This document shows, in pieces, positions 8,397 through 17,553 of a stretch of DNA of 64,000 bases. The DNA lies in contig NZ_CP022366.1 of NCBI RefSeq assembly GCF_003119115.1, positions 281,001 to 345,000 on the forward strand. The letters are read 5' to 3'. The position numbers were made by a program, and so were the translations under genes. Below the pieces are notes generated by a model. It made no database searches. It was not told where the DNA came from and saw only the letters and a list, made by a program, of their open reading frames with translations. Position 1 is the first letter of the stretch. Every line of letters begins with the position of its first letter. Source of the stretch: Azospirillum sp. TSH58. GTDB lineage: Bacteria > Pseudomonadota > Alphaproteobacteria > Azospirillales > Azospirillaceae.

Positions 8397-9329
8397 ATGG
8401 GTCTGCAACGCCGCCTTCTCCCGTCCATGAGCGCGCTCTCCGCCTTCGAGGCGGCGGCGCGCACCGGCAGCTTCACCGCCGCGGCGCAGGAGCTGGCGCT
8501 GACCCAGGGCGCCGTCAGCCGGCAGATCAAGGCGCTGGAGGACCAGCTCGGCGTCCCGCTGTTCGTGCGCCGCGACCAGCGGGTGACCCTGACCCCGGCC
8601 GGCGAATCCTACGCGGCGGAGGTGCGGGAGGCGCTGCACCGCGTGGGGGCGGCGACGCTCAGGGTCATGACCGCGCCGCAGGGCGGCGTGCTGAAGCTGG
8701 CCGTCCTGCCGACCTTCGGCACGCGCTGGCTGGTGCCGCGCCTGCCCGCCTTCCAGGCGGCCCACCCGCAGGTCATCATCCATTTCATGACGAAGATGGA
8801 GCCCTTCGACTTCCGGTCAGAGGATCTGGACGCCGCCATCCATTTCGGCGCCGCCGACTGGCCCGGCGCCGTGTGCGAGCGGCTGATGGAGGAGGAGGTC
8901 CTGCCGCTCTGCGCCCCGTCCTTCCTGGCCGCCCACCCGATCCGCGCGGCGGCGGACCTCGTGGCCCTGCCCCTGCTGCACACCACCAGCCGGCCGGAGG
9001 CCTGGCGGGACTGGTTCGCCGCCCAGGGCATCGAGCGGCATGAGGGCGCCGGCATGTTCTTCGAGCAGTTCTCCACCACCGCCCAGGCGGCGATCACCGG
9101 GTTGGGGGTGGCGCTGCTGCCGACCCTTCTGGTCCAGGCCGAGATGCGGGACGGGGCGCTGGTTCCGGCGCTGGACCGGCCCTACCGGAACCCGGACCGC
9201 GCCTATCACCTCGTCCACCCGCCATCCCGCGCGCACCACCCGCCGCTGGTGGCGTTCCGGGAATGGCTGCTGGGGGCCTGCGAGGCCGCGGATGCGATCG
9301 CTTCCGCGCGCACCGCCAACACGGCGTGA
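8397..9329 (+). CDS. LysR-family transcriptional regulator (GcvA-like)
   Basis: The 310-residue protein has an N-terminal winged helix-turn-helix (about 14-72; ALSAFEAAARTGSFTAAAQ...LTQGAVSRQIKALE) and a C-terminal type-2 periplasmic-binding-like effector domain (about 100-300). The AAQELALTQGAVSRQI pattern is typical of the GcvA branch. It is divergent from the TPP enzyme gene and probably controls it. No Shine-Dalgarno site precedes ATG 8397, and the likely -10 hexamer is only 8 nt upstream, so the mRNA may be leaderless. ATG 8427 (MSALSAFE) is an alternative start that would also lack a clear ribosome site. Confidence 0.9.
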   Translation: MGLQRRLLPSMSALSAFEAAARTGSFTAAAQELALTQGAVSRQIKALEDQLGVPLFVRRDQRVTLTPAGESYAAEVREALHRVGAATLRVMTAPQGGVLKLAVLPTFGTRWLVPRLPAFQAAHPQVIIHFMTKMEPFDFRSEDLDAAIHFGAADWPGAVCERLMEEEVLPLCAPSFLAAHPIRAAADLVALPLLHTTSRPEAWRDWFAAQGIERHEGAGMFFEQFSTTAQAAITGLGVALLPTLLVQAEMRDGALVPALDRPYRNPDRAYHLVHPPSRAHHPPLVAFREWLLGACEAADAIASARTANTA

Positions 9330-9514
9330 GCCACGTCCGAAGCGATTGGAAACACAGCGAAAATCTCTTCTCGACCGATCGGGGGAGGGGAGAGGGCCGG
9401 GACGGGGCGTCTTCGTCAGGGCAGACAGGCCCTGCCCGTATGACGTTTTTGCTGCAAATTCATGACGCCCGGCGTTAAGAGGAAACGGCAGAACCGACCG
9501 AGAGAACCGTTTCC

Positions 9515-10162
9515 ATGCTGCTGCTGCGCGCCATCCGCTCCATGATGCCGAAGGAAGAGCGGGTCATTGAGCAATTCATCGAGCAGGCCCGCCACATCGT
9601 CGACGCCGCCGCCGCCCTGGAAGCCGTCATGCAGGCCGGTCCGGAGGAGCGCGCCGACCGCACCGCGACGCTGAAGCGGATCGAGAAGGACGCCGACCGC
9701 GTCGCCAAGGACGCCGGGCGCGGGCTGCACCGCGCCTTCATCACGCCCTTCGACCGGTCGGAGATCCAGGCGCTGATCAACGCGCTGGACGACTGCATCG
9801 ACCTGATGGACGAGGTGCCGCGCCTCGCCGCGCTCTACGGCATCGAGACCTTCGACGACCGGATGATGCGCATGGCGGCGATCGGCCGCCGTCAGGCCGC
9901 CCTGCTGTCCGAGGTCATGCCGCTGCTGACCAAGATCTCCGTCCACGCCGACCGCATCCTGCACATCTGCGGCCAGATCTCCGACCTGGAGGACGAGGCC
10001 GACGAGATCCTGCGCGACGCCATGAAGTCCCTGATCGCCGAGCGTCCGGAGATGATCGACTTCCTGGGCCGCCGCGAGGTCTACGAACTGCTGGAAGCCG
10101 TCACCGACCGCTGCGACGACGTGGGCGACCTGATCGAAGGCATCACCCTGGATCAGGCGTAA
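9515..10162 (+). CDS. DUF47-family PhoU-like protein
   Basis: The 215-residue protein is almost entirely alpha-helical and acidic, with the DUF47/PhoU-like pattern: an N-terminal FxxLIRxxxPxE-like segment (LRAIRSMMPKEERVIEQF), a RIEKDAD-RVAKD helix, a TPFDRSEIQALINALDDCID motif and a C-terminal LEAVTDRCDDVGDLIEGI. These proteins normally neighbour a Pit phosphate transporter and modulate it. No pit gene follows here, as the next gene is convergent and unrelated, so this copy is orphaned or its transporter lies elsewhere. ATG 9515 gives the usual family length. Confidence 0.88.
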   Translation: MLLLRAIRSMMPKEERVIEQFIEQARHIVDAAAALEAVMQAGPEERADRTATLKRIEKDADRVAKDAGRGLHRAFITPFDRSEIQALINALDDCIDLMDEVPRLAALYGIETFDDRMMRMAAIGRRQAALLSEVMPLLTKISVHADRILHICGQISDLEDEADEILRDAMKSLIAERPEMIDFLGRREVYELLEAVTDRCDDVGDLIEGITLDQA

Positions 10163-10184
10163 GGGCGGTTCTCGCCCAAGGGCG

Positions 10185-10205
10185 GGGGAGCGAAAGTCGC
10201 TCCCC
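10185..10205. terminator. Hairpin between convergent genes
   Basis: GGGGAGCGA (10185-10193) pairs perfectly with TCGCTCCCC (10197-10205) around a 3-nt loop. There is no T-run, so termination is probable but not certain. Confidence 0.55.
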
Positions 10206-10218
10206 GCTCACATTCGGC

Positions 10219-10983
10219 TCAGACCTGGGCCATGCCGCCGTCGGCGAACAGTTCCACGCCATTGACGAAGCTGCTGTCGTCCGACGCCAGGAAGACGGCG
10301 GCCTTGGCGATTTCGTCGGGATCGCCGACGCGGCCCAGCGGCACCTGCGCCGCCAGATAATCCACCAAGCCCTGCTGCTGCGCCGCGTCCGGACCGGCCA
10401 GTTCGACCAGACCCGGCGTCCGGATCGGACCGGGGCTGAGGGTGTTGACGCGGATGCCGCGGTCCTTCAGGTCGAGGATCCAGCTGCGGGCGAAGTTGCG
10501 CACCGCCGCCTTGCTGGCGCTGTAGACGCTGAAGGCCGCGGTGCCCATGCTGCCGGTGGTGGACCCGGCGAGGATCACCGACGCGCCCCGGCCGAGCAGC
10601 GGCAGCGCCTTCTGCACGGTGAACAGCACGCCCTTCACATTGCGGTTGAAGGTGTCCTCGTACTGCTCCTCGGTGATGGCGCCCAGCGGCAGCATGCCGC
10701 CGCCGCCGGCGTTGGCGTACAGCACGTCGAGGCGGCCCGCCTCGCTGTGGATCTGGGCATAGAGCCGGTCGAGATCGGCCAGATCGGACGAGTCGGCCTG
10801 CACCCCCGTCGCCGTGCCGCCGGCGGCGCGGATCGCCGCGACCGCGGCCTCCAGTTCGGACCGGCGGCGGCCGGTGAGATAGACGACGGCGCCTTCGGCG
10901 GCGAAGCGCTTGGCCGCGGCGAGGCCGATGCCGCTGGTGGCGCCGGTGACGAGGGCGATCCTGCCGTCGAGCTTGCGTGACAT
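10219..10983 (-). CDS. Short-chain dehydrogenase/reductase
   Basis: The 254-residue classical SDR has the TGATSGIG cofactor motif at residues 13-20, an NAGGGG strand, the catalytic Ser ([10 protein letters not shown]) and the YSASKAAVR motif with the catalytic Tyr and Lys. [10 protein letters not shown] after the second strand suggests NADP(H) preference because of the adjacent basic residues. The C-terminal [16 protein letters not shown] ending is typical of the family. The substrate is unknown. It is divergent from a LysR regulator 102 nt away, a common arrangement for SDR genes under LysR control. Confidence 0.92.
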   Translation of the reverse strand: MSRKLDGRIALVTGATSGIGLAAAKRFAAEGAVVYLTGRRRSELEAAVAAIRAAGGTATGVQADSSDLADLDRLYAQIHSEAGRLDVLYANAGGGGMLPLGAITEEQYEDTFNRNVKGVLFTVQKALPLLGRGASVILAGSTTGSMGTAAFSVYSASKAAVRNFARSWILDLKDRGIRVNTLSPGPIRTPGLVELAGPDAAQQQGLVDYLAAQVPLGRVGDPDEIAKAAVFLASDDSSFVNGVELFADGGMAQV

Positions 10984-11085
10984 CCGAATTCTCCTTGGTT
11001 TGGGTCATTGGCTGGTCACAAAGCTATCGACGTCCGGAACGCATCGAAATAGAAACGACTGAAAACCATCGTTGCAGGATTGGCG

Positions 11086-12018
11086 ATGTCGAAGCTGCCG
11101 GATTTCGAAGGCCTGGCGATGTTCGCCAAGGTGGTGGAGGAGCGCTCCTTCGCCGGTGCGGCCCGCGCCATGGGGGTGTCGGTCGCCACGGTGTCGCGCG
11201 CGGTCGGCCGGCTGGAGGAGCGGCTGGGCGGACGGCTGTTCAACCGAACCTCGCGCCGGCTGGCCTTGACCGATTTCGGCCATTCCCTGGCCGAGCGCGC
11301 GATGCGCCTCTACGACGAGGCGGAGGCGGCCGAGAACGCGGCGCGCGAACTGTCCAGCCGCCCGCGCGGTCTGATCCGTCTGGCGGTGCCGATGTCGTTC
11401 GGGCTGCGCTGGGTGGCGCCCCTGCTGCCGGACTTCTTCCGCCTCTATCCGGAGATTTCCATCGACCTGCATCTGAGCGACGCGACCGTCGATCTGGTGG
11501 GCGAGGGCTTCGACGCCGCGCTGCGGATCGCCGTGCTGCCGGACAGCTCGCTGGTGGCGCGGCGGCTGTGCCCGGTCGCCCCCGTCGTCCTTGCCGCCCC
11601 CGGCTACATCGCCCGCCACGGCCTGCCCCGGCATCCGCGTGACCTGAAGGACCACCATTGCCTGGGCTACGCGTACCGGCGGCGGCAGGACATCTGGCAC
11701 TTCACCAACAGCGCCGGCGAGGAGGAGAGCGTGACGCCGTCCGGCCCGCTGCGGGTCACCAACGCCGACGCCCTGGTGCCGATGCTGCTGGAGGGCTTGG
11801 CGATCGCCGAACTTCCGGAGTTCATGGCCGCGGACCATCTGGCGGACGGGCGGCTGACCGCCATCCTGACCGACTGGTCGTTGCCGAAGGGCGGGCTCTA
11901 CTTCGTCACGCCCTCGGCCCGCACGCGCCCGGCGAAGGTCGGGGTTCTCGCCGACTTCCTCATCGAACGTCTGTCGGAACCGGCATGGCGGCGGTCCGTC
12001 GACGCGGGCAAGAACTAA
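11086..12018 (+). CDS. LysR-family transcriptional regulator (CrgA-like)
   Basis: The 310-residue regulator has an N-terminal winged HTH (FAKVVEERSFAGAARAMGVSVATVSRAVGRLEERLGG) followed by RTSRRLALTDFG, which is typical of the CrgA/AaeR branch. An effector-binding domain (about 95-300) follows. ATG 11086 is preceded by GCAGGAT; a TTG two codons earlier is less likely. It is divergent from the SDR gene and is the obvious candidate to regulate it. The ligand is unknown. Confidence 0.9.
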   Translation: MSKLPDFEGLAMFAKVVEERSFAGAARAMGVSVATVSRAVGRLEERLGGRLFNRTSRRLALTDFGHSLAERAMRLYDEAEAAENAARELSSRPRGLIRLAVPMSFGLRWVAPLLPDFFRLYPEISIDLHLSDATVDLVGEGFDAALRIAVLPDSSLVARRLCPVAPVVLAAPGYIARHGLPRHPRDLKDHHCLGYAYRRRQDIWHFTNSAGEEESVTPSGPLRVTNADALVPMLLEGLAIAELPEFMAADHLADGRLTAILTDWSLPKGGLYFVTPSARTRPAKVGVLADFLIERLSEPAWRRSVDAGKN

Positions 12019-12104
12019 CACGCTCCGGTTATGGTTAACGGTACATAAACCAATTCACGGCTAATTTCGAAGCATCGCCGCTCCGATCCCGAGAGATTGC
12101 CGCC

Positions 12105-13310
12105 GTGAAGCTGCGCCTCGTCACCGCCGCCGCCCTTTGCGCCTTCCTCGCGATCCCGGGGGGCATGACCACCGGACGGAGCGCGCAGGCCGCAGGCGAC
12201 TCCACCCCCTACGGCCACAGCACGGAAGCGGAGGAGATCGACCGCTTCGTCCGGGCGCTGCGCACCATCCGGGGCCAGTATGTCGAACCGCTGACCGACC
12301 ACGAGCTGGTCGACATCGCCATCAAGGCGATGGCCGGGCGGGACCGCTACTCCGCCTATCTGGACGACGGCGAATACCGGCAGTTGCAGGCGTCGAACGA
12401 CGGCGCCTTCGCCGGGCTGGGCATCCGCTACGAGGCCCACGGCACCCGCGTCCGCATCGCCGAAACCGTTCCCGAATCCCCCGCCGAGGCCGCCGGGCTG
12501 CGCTCCGGCGACGTCATCCTGGCGGTGGACCAGCAGCCGGTGGGCGGGGCGGAGCTGGCGACCGTCAAGCAGATGCTGAGCGGGCCGGAAGGCGCGGCGG
12601 TGTCGCTGACCGTCCTGCGCGCCGGCATGCCCGACCCCTTCGAGGTCAGCGTGGTCCGCGGCAAGCTGCGCATCCCCTCGGTCCGGCTGGCCGCCGTCGG
12701 GACGGTGGGCTACATCCGCATCGCCCGCTTCGACCGCCAGACCGCCACCGGGGTCAGCACGGCCATCCGCTCGCTGCGCGACCGCATCGGGCCGGACATC
12801 GGCGGCTTCATCATCGATGTGCGCGACAATCCCGGCGGGCTGGTGCAGGCGAGCGTCCGCGTGGCCGACGCCTTCCTGGACAAGGGAACCATCCTGACCG
12901 CCCGCGGTCCGGGGCGCGGGGCCGACAAGACCTACACCGCCACCCCCGGCGACGAGACGGACGGTTTGCCGCTGGTGGTGCTGGTCAACGCGAAGTCGGC
13001 CTCCGCTGCGGAGATCCTGACCGGGGCGCTGAAGGACCATCGACGCGCGACGGTGATCGGCACGACGACCTTCGGCAAGGGGATCATCCAGAGCGTCATC
13101 CCCTTCGACAGCGGGGCGCTGAAGCTGACAACGGCGCGCTACTACACGCCGTCGGGCCAGTCGATCCACCAGATCGGCATCCAGCCCGACGAGACCATCG
13201 CCGAGCCGGCCGCGGAGGACGGGCAGTCCGCCCCGCCGTCCGGCGGCATTCCCAACGCCGCCAACGATCAGGCCTTCGCCCGCGCGCTGTCCATTCTCCG
13301 CTCCCGCTGA
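12105..13310 (+). CDS. S41-family C-terminal processing protease (CtpA-like)
   Basis: The 401-residue periplasmic serine protease begins at GTG 12105 with a signal peptide (MKLRLVTAAALCAFLAIPGG). An N-terminal helical domain, a PDZ domain (about 90-180, FAGLGIRYE...GLRSGDVI) and the catalytic core follow. The Ser/Lys dyad is Ser300 in KSASAAEIL and Lys325 in TTFGKGIIQ, with the usual 25-residue spacing, so the enzyme should be active. The family trims C-termini of exported proteins. It is about 100 residues shorter at the C-terminus than many CtpA proteins. It stands alone, with convergent genes behind it. Confidence 0.93.
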   Translation: MKLRLVTAAALCAFLAIPGGMTTGRSAQAAGDSTPYGHSTEAEEIDRFVRALRTIRGQYVEPLTDHELVDIAIKAMAGRDRYSAYLDDGEYRQLQASNDGAFAGLGIRYEAHGTRVRIAETVPESPAEAAGLRSGDVILAVDQQPVGGAELATVKQMLSGPEGAAVSLTVLRAGMPDPFEVSVVRGKLRIPSVRLAAVGTVGYIRIARFDRQTATGVSTAIRSLRDRIGPDIGGFIIDVRDNPGGLVQASVRVADAFLDKGTILTARGPGRGADKTYTATPGDETDGLPLVVLVNAKSASAAEILTGALKDHRRATVIGTTTFGKGIIQSVIPFDSGALKLTTARYYTPSGQSIHQIGIQPDETIAEPAAEDGQSAPPSGGIPNAANDQAFARALSILRSR

Positions 13311-13329
13311 CGGGGGGCCCGCCGACGAC

Positions 13330-13503
13330 TCAGAAGATCACCTCGCCGGCCAGCAGGGCGAGCACCAGGAAGATCAGGAAGATGATCAGCGCGATCCCGA
13401 AGAGGATCTTCGCGACCCCCGCGGTGGCTGACGACACGTTGGTGAAGCCGAGCGCGCCGGCCACCAGAGACACCACGAAAAAGATCAACGCCCATTTCAG
13501 CAT
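13330..13503 (-). CDS. DUF1328 small membrane protein (YtjA-like)
   Basis: A 57-codon frame on the minus strand starts at ATG 13503 and encodes [20 protein letters not shown], then a hydrophilic turn with [18 protein letters not shown] as the second membrane segment. This two-helix arrangement with the AGVAKILF motif matches DUF1328, a family of tiny inner-membrane proteins of unknown role that is widespread in proteobacteria. Its length matches the family exactly. A purine-rich GGAGCGGTCC precedes the start. Confidence 0.9.
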   Translation of the reverse strand: MLKWALIFFVVSLVAGALGFTNVSSATAGVAKILFGIALIIFLIFLVLALLAGEVIF

Positions 13504-13649
13504 GGACCGCTCCTGCGCTTCCGAAACCCCGCCGGCACGTCCGGCAGGGTAGGAACCTCGCGGACCGCCGCGGGTTCCCGCAGCGGCCGGCCCGGCTCAC
13601 CCTATGCGTCGGGGGCCGGAATTCCGCAGGATGGCCGTTCCGTTGCGGG

Positions 13650-13979
13650 TTACCACCCGGTGCCCGAGCGATTCGGCAGGGATTGGCGGGTCATGCCCTG
13701 GTCCATGCCGGACTCGTTGGGCGACCGCGTGCGGCTTTGCGGTTCGCTCACGCCGGACCCGCTGTAAGAACCGCCGCTGTAGGGACCGGGGCTGGAGCTG
13801 GTCGCGTTCGGGTTGACGTTGGGCTCGTCCACGCCCTGGCTGCCGGACGTGCCGCCGCCGGTGAGGCCGCTTCCGGAGCCGCCGCTGTTCATGCCGCGGC
13901 TGCCTGTTTCACCGCCGTCCATGCCCGAACAGGCGGCCAGAAGCATCGCGGCCGACGCCGCGATCATCAGATTGCGCAT
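13650..13979 (-). CDS. Small Gly/Ser-rich lipoprotein, hypothetical
   Basis: The 109-residue protein starts MRNLMIAASAAMLLAACSG. It has a lipoprotein signal peptide whose LLAAC lipobox puts the lipidated Cys at residue 17. The mature part is low-complexity, rich in Gly, Ser, Pro and Asn, and probably disordered. No family is recognised. It is transcribed away from the PAS gene behind it and has no clear operon partner. It is most likely an outer- or inner-membrane anchored envelope protein. Confidence 0.75.
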   Translation of the reverse strand: MRNLMIAASAAMLLAACSGMDGGETGSRGMNSGGSGSGLTGGGTSGSQGVDEPNVNPNATSSSPGPYSGGSYSGSGVSEPQSRTRSPNESGMDQGMTRQSLPNRSGTGW

Positions 13980-14079
13980 GTCGCACTCCCTACGCTGATG
14001 TCTTGAGAATATCGCCTCCTCTCAACTGCCTCCGTCCGGGAGGGTTCCGCTTTTGACAGCCCGGGCGGCAACAGGCGCT

Positions 14080-14505
14080 TCAGCGTCCGGCCGCCTGACG
14101 GCGCAGGGCCTTCATTTCGTCGAACCGGGCGGTGACGTCGCGCATGACCGCCGCCATCCCCAGCATCGCCCCCTCCGCGTCCTTCAGCGGCACGATGGTG
14201 AACTCCACCGAGATGCGGGTTCCATCCTTGCGCGTCGCCGGCACCGACAGCAGGTCGCCGCTGCCGTACCGGCTCACCCCCGTCTTCATCACCTGATCGT
14301 AGCCGTCCCAATGCCGCTGGCGCTGGCGGTCCGGAATGATGATGTCCAGCGACTGGCCGAGCGCCTCGTCGGCGGTGAAGCCGAACACACGCTCGGCCCC
14401 CGCGTTCCAGAAGCGGATGATGCCTTTCTGGTCGGAATAGGCGATGGCCTCGGCCGGGCTGTTCAGCAGCGCCAGCCCCAGCCGTTTCAGGTCGTCCTCG
14501 GTCAT
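14080..14505 (-). CDS. Single-domain PAS protein
   Basis: The 141-residue protein is a lone PAS/PAC domain: AIAYSDQKGIIRFWNAGAERVFGFTADEALGQ followed by the PAC-like ATRKDGTRISVEFTIVPLKD and MRDVTARFDEMK. It carries no output domain. AGGGGGAA precedes ATG 14505. It starts 36 nt after the ferredoxin-reductase-like gene on the same strand, so it is probably the second gene of the SoxR-box operon. A redox or small-molecule sensing role acting through a partner protein is plausible but not shown. Confidence 0.85.
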   Translation of the reverse strand: MTEDDLKRLGLALLNSPAEAIAYSDQKGIIRFWNAGAERVFGFTADEALGQSLDIIIPDRQRQRHWDGYDQVMKTGVSRYGSGDLLSVPATRKDGTRISVEFTIVPLKDAEGAMLGMAAVMRDVTARFDEMKALRRQAAGR

Positions 14506-14541
14506 AAATTCCCCCTGTCCTTCCGTTGCGATGTGCCCGAT

Positions 14542-15573
14542 TCAAATGTCCAGGACCAGGCGTGCGCCGCGGGCGCGCGACACGCAGATCATCATCGTCT
14601 TTCCGGCGGCGCGCTCGGCGTCGGACAGGACGCTGTCGCGATGGTCGGGCTCCCCTTCCAGCACCGCCGTCTCGCAGGTGCCGCAGATGCCCTGCTCGCA
14701 CGACGAGGCGACGGAAACACCCGCGGCGTCGAGCGCGTCGAGCACGCTCACCCCTTCCGTCACCGTGACGGTCACGCCGGAGCGGGCGCAGACGACCTCG
14801 AAGCGACCGTCCGGCGCCGCGTCACGCCCCGCATCCGAGCGCGGCGCGAACCATTCGAAGCGCACGTCCTGCGACGGCCGCGCGGCGTCCGCGACCGCGT
14901 CCATCAAGCGCTGCGGGCCGCAGCAGTAGATCAGGGCATCGTCGGCTGTCGCCGCGAGCAGGTCGCCCACCGCCAGCCGCCGGCCTTCGTCCGCGGCGTG
15001 CACCACCACCCGGCCCACCGCCCGGTCGCTGTCCAGTTCGCGAAGCTCGGCGAGGAACGGCGCCTCGGCCGCGCTGCGCACGCAGTAATGAAGGTCCCAG
15101 TCGGCTCCCCGGCGCGCCGCCTCGCGGATCATCGGCAGCAGGGGCGTGATGCCGATGCCCCCGGCGATGAACCGGTAGCGCGGGGCGGCGTCGAAGCGGA
15201 AGTTGTTGCGGGGCGGAGCGATGGTGACGGCGGTGCCGAGCCGCAAATCCCCATGGATGAAGCGCGACCCTTGCCCGCCCGGCTGATTGAGTACGGCGAT
15301 CCGGTAGGCGGCACGATCCGCCGGATCGCCGCACAACGAGTAGGAGCGCACCGCTCCGTCCGGCAGATGCACGTCGATGTGCGCCCCCGGCTCGTAGGGC
15401 GGCAGGGGCTCGCCGTCCGGGTCGCGCAATTCCACCATCAGCACCTGCGGTGCCACCCGCTCCATATGATGGACGCGCAGCGACCGTGTCGTCGCCGGCG
15501 ACCGCTGCGCACTCTCCCTTAGACCGGATGTCGTCATTCTTTGGCCCGCCAGGGTGGTTGTTCGGTCCTGCAC
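14542..15573 (-). CDS. PDR/VanB-type flavodehydrogenase with C-terminal [2Fe-2S] ferredoxin
   Basis: The domain order is that of phthalate dioxygenase reductase: an FMN-binding barrel (about 35-130, with RSYSLCGDP), an NAD-binding domain (GGIGITPLLPM, YCCGPQRLM) and a plant-type ferredoxin at the C-terminus. The ferredoxin cysteines are in SCEQGICGTC with a final Cys in MMICVSRA. These proteins pass electrons from NAD(P)H to an oxygenase, but no oxygenase gene is adjacent. GTG 15573 gives the longest frame; ATG 15537 (MTTSGLRE) is an equally possible start. The SoxR-type promoter upstream points to induction by redox-cycling agents. Confidence 0.88.
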   Translation of the reverse strand: MQDRTTTLAGQRMTTSGLRESAQRSPATTRSLRVHHMERVAPQVLMVELRDPDGEPLPPYEPGAHIDVHLPDGAVRSYSLCGDPADRAAYRIAVLNQPGGQGSRFIHGDLRLGTAVTIAPPRNNFRFDAAPRYRFIAGGIGITPLLPMIREAARRGADWDLHYCVRSAAEAPFLAELRELDSDRAVGRVVVHAADEGRRLAVGDLLAATADDALIYCCGPQRLMDAVADAARPSQDVRFEWFAPRSDAGRDAAPDGRFEVVCARSGVTVTVTEGVSVLDALDAAGVSVASSCEQGICGTCETAVLEGEPDHRDSVLSDAERAAGKTMMICVSRARGARLVLDI

Positions 15574-15638
15574 TTCGGCCTGCGTCCGGACGTCCGGTCT
15601 GTGCGGAGCGTCGCTGGCATGCCAGATACATTGCGACC

Positions 15639-15669
15639 ACTCTAAGACCTCAAGTTAACTTGAGGTCAA
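15639..15669 (-). promoter_or_regulatory. SoxR-box promoter driving the flavodehydrogenase operon
   Basis: A perfect palindrome spans 15646-15667. Its central 18 bp, CCTCAAGTTAACTTGAGG, are identical to the E. coli soxS SoxR box. Read on the minus strand, a -35 TTGACC (15664-15669) and a -10 TAGAGT (15639-15644) are separated by 19 bp. This long spacing is the hallmark of MerR/SoxR-activated promoters. The opposite strand has poorer hexamers, so the target is the minus-strand gene 14542-15573 and the PAS gene behind it. No soxR gene is in the window. Confidence 0.9.
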
Positions 15670-15770
15670 GAGGCAATTCCGCCCCGCCTTTCGGGGAACC
15701 GTCCCGGCTCCGCCCGGTTGCCGAAGGATCGAACGACTTCATCACGACCGTTTGCGACGGAGACTCCCGC

Positions 15771-17525
15771 ATGGCGAGCACGGCTTCCGACATCCTGGTG
15801 GATGTCCTGGTGGATTGGGGTGTGGACACGATCTTCGGCATGCCCGGCGACGGCATCAACGGCATCGTCGAGGCGCTGCGCCGCCGCCAGGACGAGATCC
15901 GTTTCATCCAGGTCCGGCACGAAGAGGCGGCGGCCTTCGCCGCCTGCGGCTACGCCAAGTTCACCGGGCGGCTGGGCGTGTGCATCGCCACCTCCGGCCC
16001 CGGCGGGCTGCATCTGCTGAACGGTCTCTACGACGCCAAGCTCGACCACCAGCCGGTGCTGGCGATCACCGGGCTGCAATACCACGACCTCGTCGGCACC
16101 TACACCCAGCAGGATGTGGAGCTGGACAAGGTGTTCCAGGACGTCGCGCTCTACAACCAGCGCATCATGGGGGCGGCGCATGTGCGCAACATCGCCAACC
16201 TCGCCTGCCGCACCGCGCTCGCCCACCGCGGCGTGTCGCACATCACCATCCCCGTCGATCTGCAGGAGCAGGGCATCGGCGCCGACATGCGGGCGCCGCG
16301 CAACGTGAAGGGCCACAACACCGCCCTGTTCGCCCCCCAGCTGCCCGTCCCGTCGGAGGCGCAGACCCGCCGCGCCGTGGAGATCCTCGACGCCGGCAAG
16401 CGCATCGTCATCCTGGCTGGCCAGGGCGCGCTGAAGGCGACCGACCAGCTCGAACGGCTGGCCGACAAGCTGGGGGCGGTGATCGTCAAGGCGCTGCTGG
16501 GCAAGGCCGCGGTGCCGGACGACAGCCCCTTCACCACCGGTCAGGTCGGGCTGCTCGGCACCGCCCCCTCGCAGGAGGCGCTGGAGACCTGCGACACGCT
16601 GCTGATCGCCGGCTCGACCTTCCCCTACATCGAGTATTACCCGAAGCCGGGGCAGGCCCGCGCCATCCAGATCGACATCGACGCGGCGCGCATCGGCCTG
16701 CGCTATCCGGTGGAGGCCGGGCTGGTCGGCGACTGCGGGCTGGCGCTGGACATCCTGACCGAGCGGGTGCGGCGGCACGAGGACCGCTCCTTCCTGAAGA
16801 CGGCGCAGGCGGGCAAGGCGGACTGGATGAGGCTGATGGAGGAGCGCGGCACCCGTCCGGACCTGCCGATGAAGCCGCAGGTCGTCGCGTGGGAGCTGGG
16901 CAAGCGCCTGTCCGACACGGCCATCGTCGCCTGCGACAGCGGCACCATCGCCACCTGGTGGGCGCGGCAGATCCCGGCGCGGCGCGGCCAGATGCACTCC
17001 CTGTCCGGCAACCTCGCCACCATGGCGCCGGGCGTTCCCTACGCCATCGCGGCGCAGCTCGCCCATCCCGGACGGCAGGTGGTCGCCTATGTCGGGGACG
17101 GCGGCTTTTCCATGCTGATGGCCGAATTCGCCACGGCGGTGAAGTACAAGCTGCCGATCAAGGTCATCATCAACAACAACAACTCGCTCGGCCAGATCAA
17201 GTGGGAGCAGATCGCCATGCTGGGCAACCCGGAGTATGTCTGCGACCTCCAGCCCATCGACTTCGCCAAGGTCGCGGAGGCCTGCGGCGGCAAGGGCTTC
17301 ACCGTCACCGATCCGAAGGACTGCGGCGCCACGCTGGACGCCGCCCTTGCACATCCCGGACCGGTGGTCGTGGACTGCCTCGTCGACACCAACGAGCCGC
17401 CGATGCCGCCGAAGGTCCAGGCCAAGCAGGCCCTGCACTTCACGGAGGCGCTGGCCCGCGGCACCCCCGACGCCCTGAAGATCGCCGCCACCGTCTTCAA
17501 AGGCCGCGCCCGCGAGGTGATCTGA
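15771..17525 (+). CDS. TPP-dependent pyruvate oxidase/pyruvate:quinone oxidoreductase-like enzyme
   Basis: The 584-residue protein has the PYR domain with a catalytic Glu (QVRHEEAAAFAACGYAK), a central FAD/nucleotide-type domain and a PP domain with GDGGFSMLMAEF...NNNNSLGQIKWEQ. This combination resembles PoxB-type enzymes and related acetolactate-synthase paralogues. No C-terminal amphipathic lipid-activation helix like E. coli PoxB is obvious. ATG 15771 (MASTASDILVD) is chosen because the longer frame runs through the SoxR promoter. Its position next to the SoxR box raises the chance of redox control, though the box points the other way. Confidence 0.85.
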   Translation: MASTASDILVDVLVDWGVDTIFGMPGDGINGIVEALRRRQDEIRFIQVRHEEAAAFAACGYAKFTGRLGVCIATSGPGGLHLLNGLYDAKLDHQPVLAITGLQYHDLVGTYTQQDVELDKVFQDVALYNQRIMGAAHVRNIANLACRTALAHRGVSHITIPVDLQEQGIGADMRAPRNVKGHNTALFAPQLPVPSEAQTRRAVEILDAGKRIVILAGQGALKATDQLERLADKLGAVIVKALLGKAAVPDDSPFTTGQVGLLGTAPSQEALETCDTLLIAGSTFPYIEYYPKPGQARAIQIDIDAARIGLRYPVEAGLVGDCGLALDILTERVRRHEDRSFLKTAQAGKADWMRLMEERGTRPDLPMKPQVVAWELGKRLSDTAIVACDSGTIATWWARQIPARRGQMHSLSGNLATMAPGVPYAIAAQLAHPGRQVVAYVGDGGFSMLMAEFATAVKYKLPIKVIINNNNSLGQIKWEQIAMLGNPEYVCDLQPIDFAKVAEACGGKGFTVTDPKDCGATLDAALAHPGPVVVDCLVDTNEPPMPPKVQAKQALHFTEALARGTPDALKIAATVFKGRAREVI

Positions 17526-17553
17526 CGCGGCCCGTTGGGGGTGGGGCGCCCGC

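Noticed and set aside
15450..15770. 107-residue extension of the pyruvate-oxidase-like protein
   Set aside because: It runs through the SoxR promoter and the 5' end of the divergent gene; ATG 15771 gives the normal family start.
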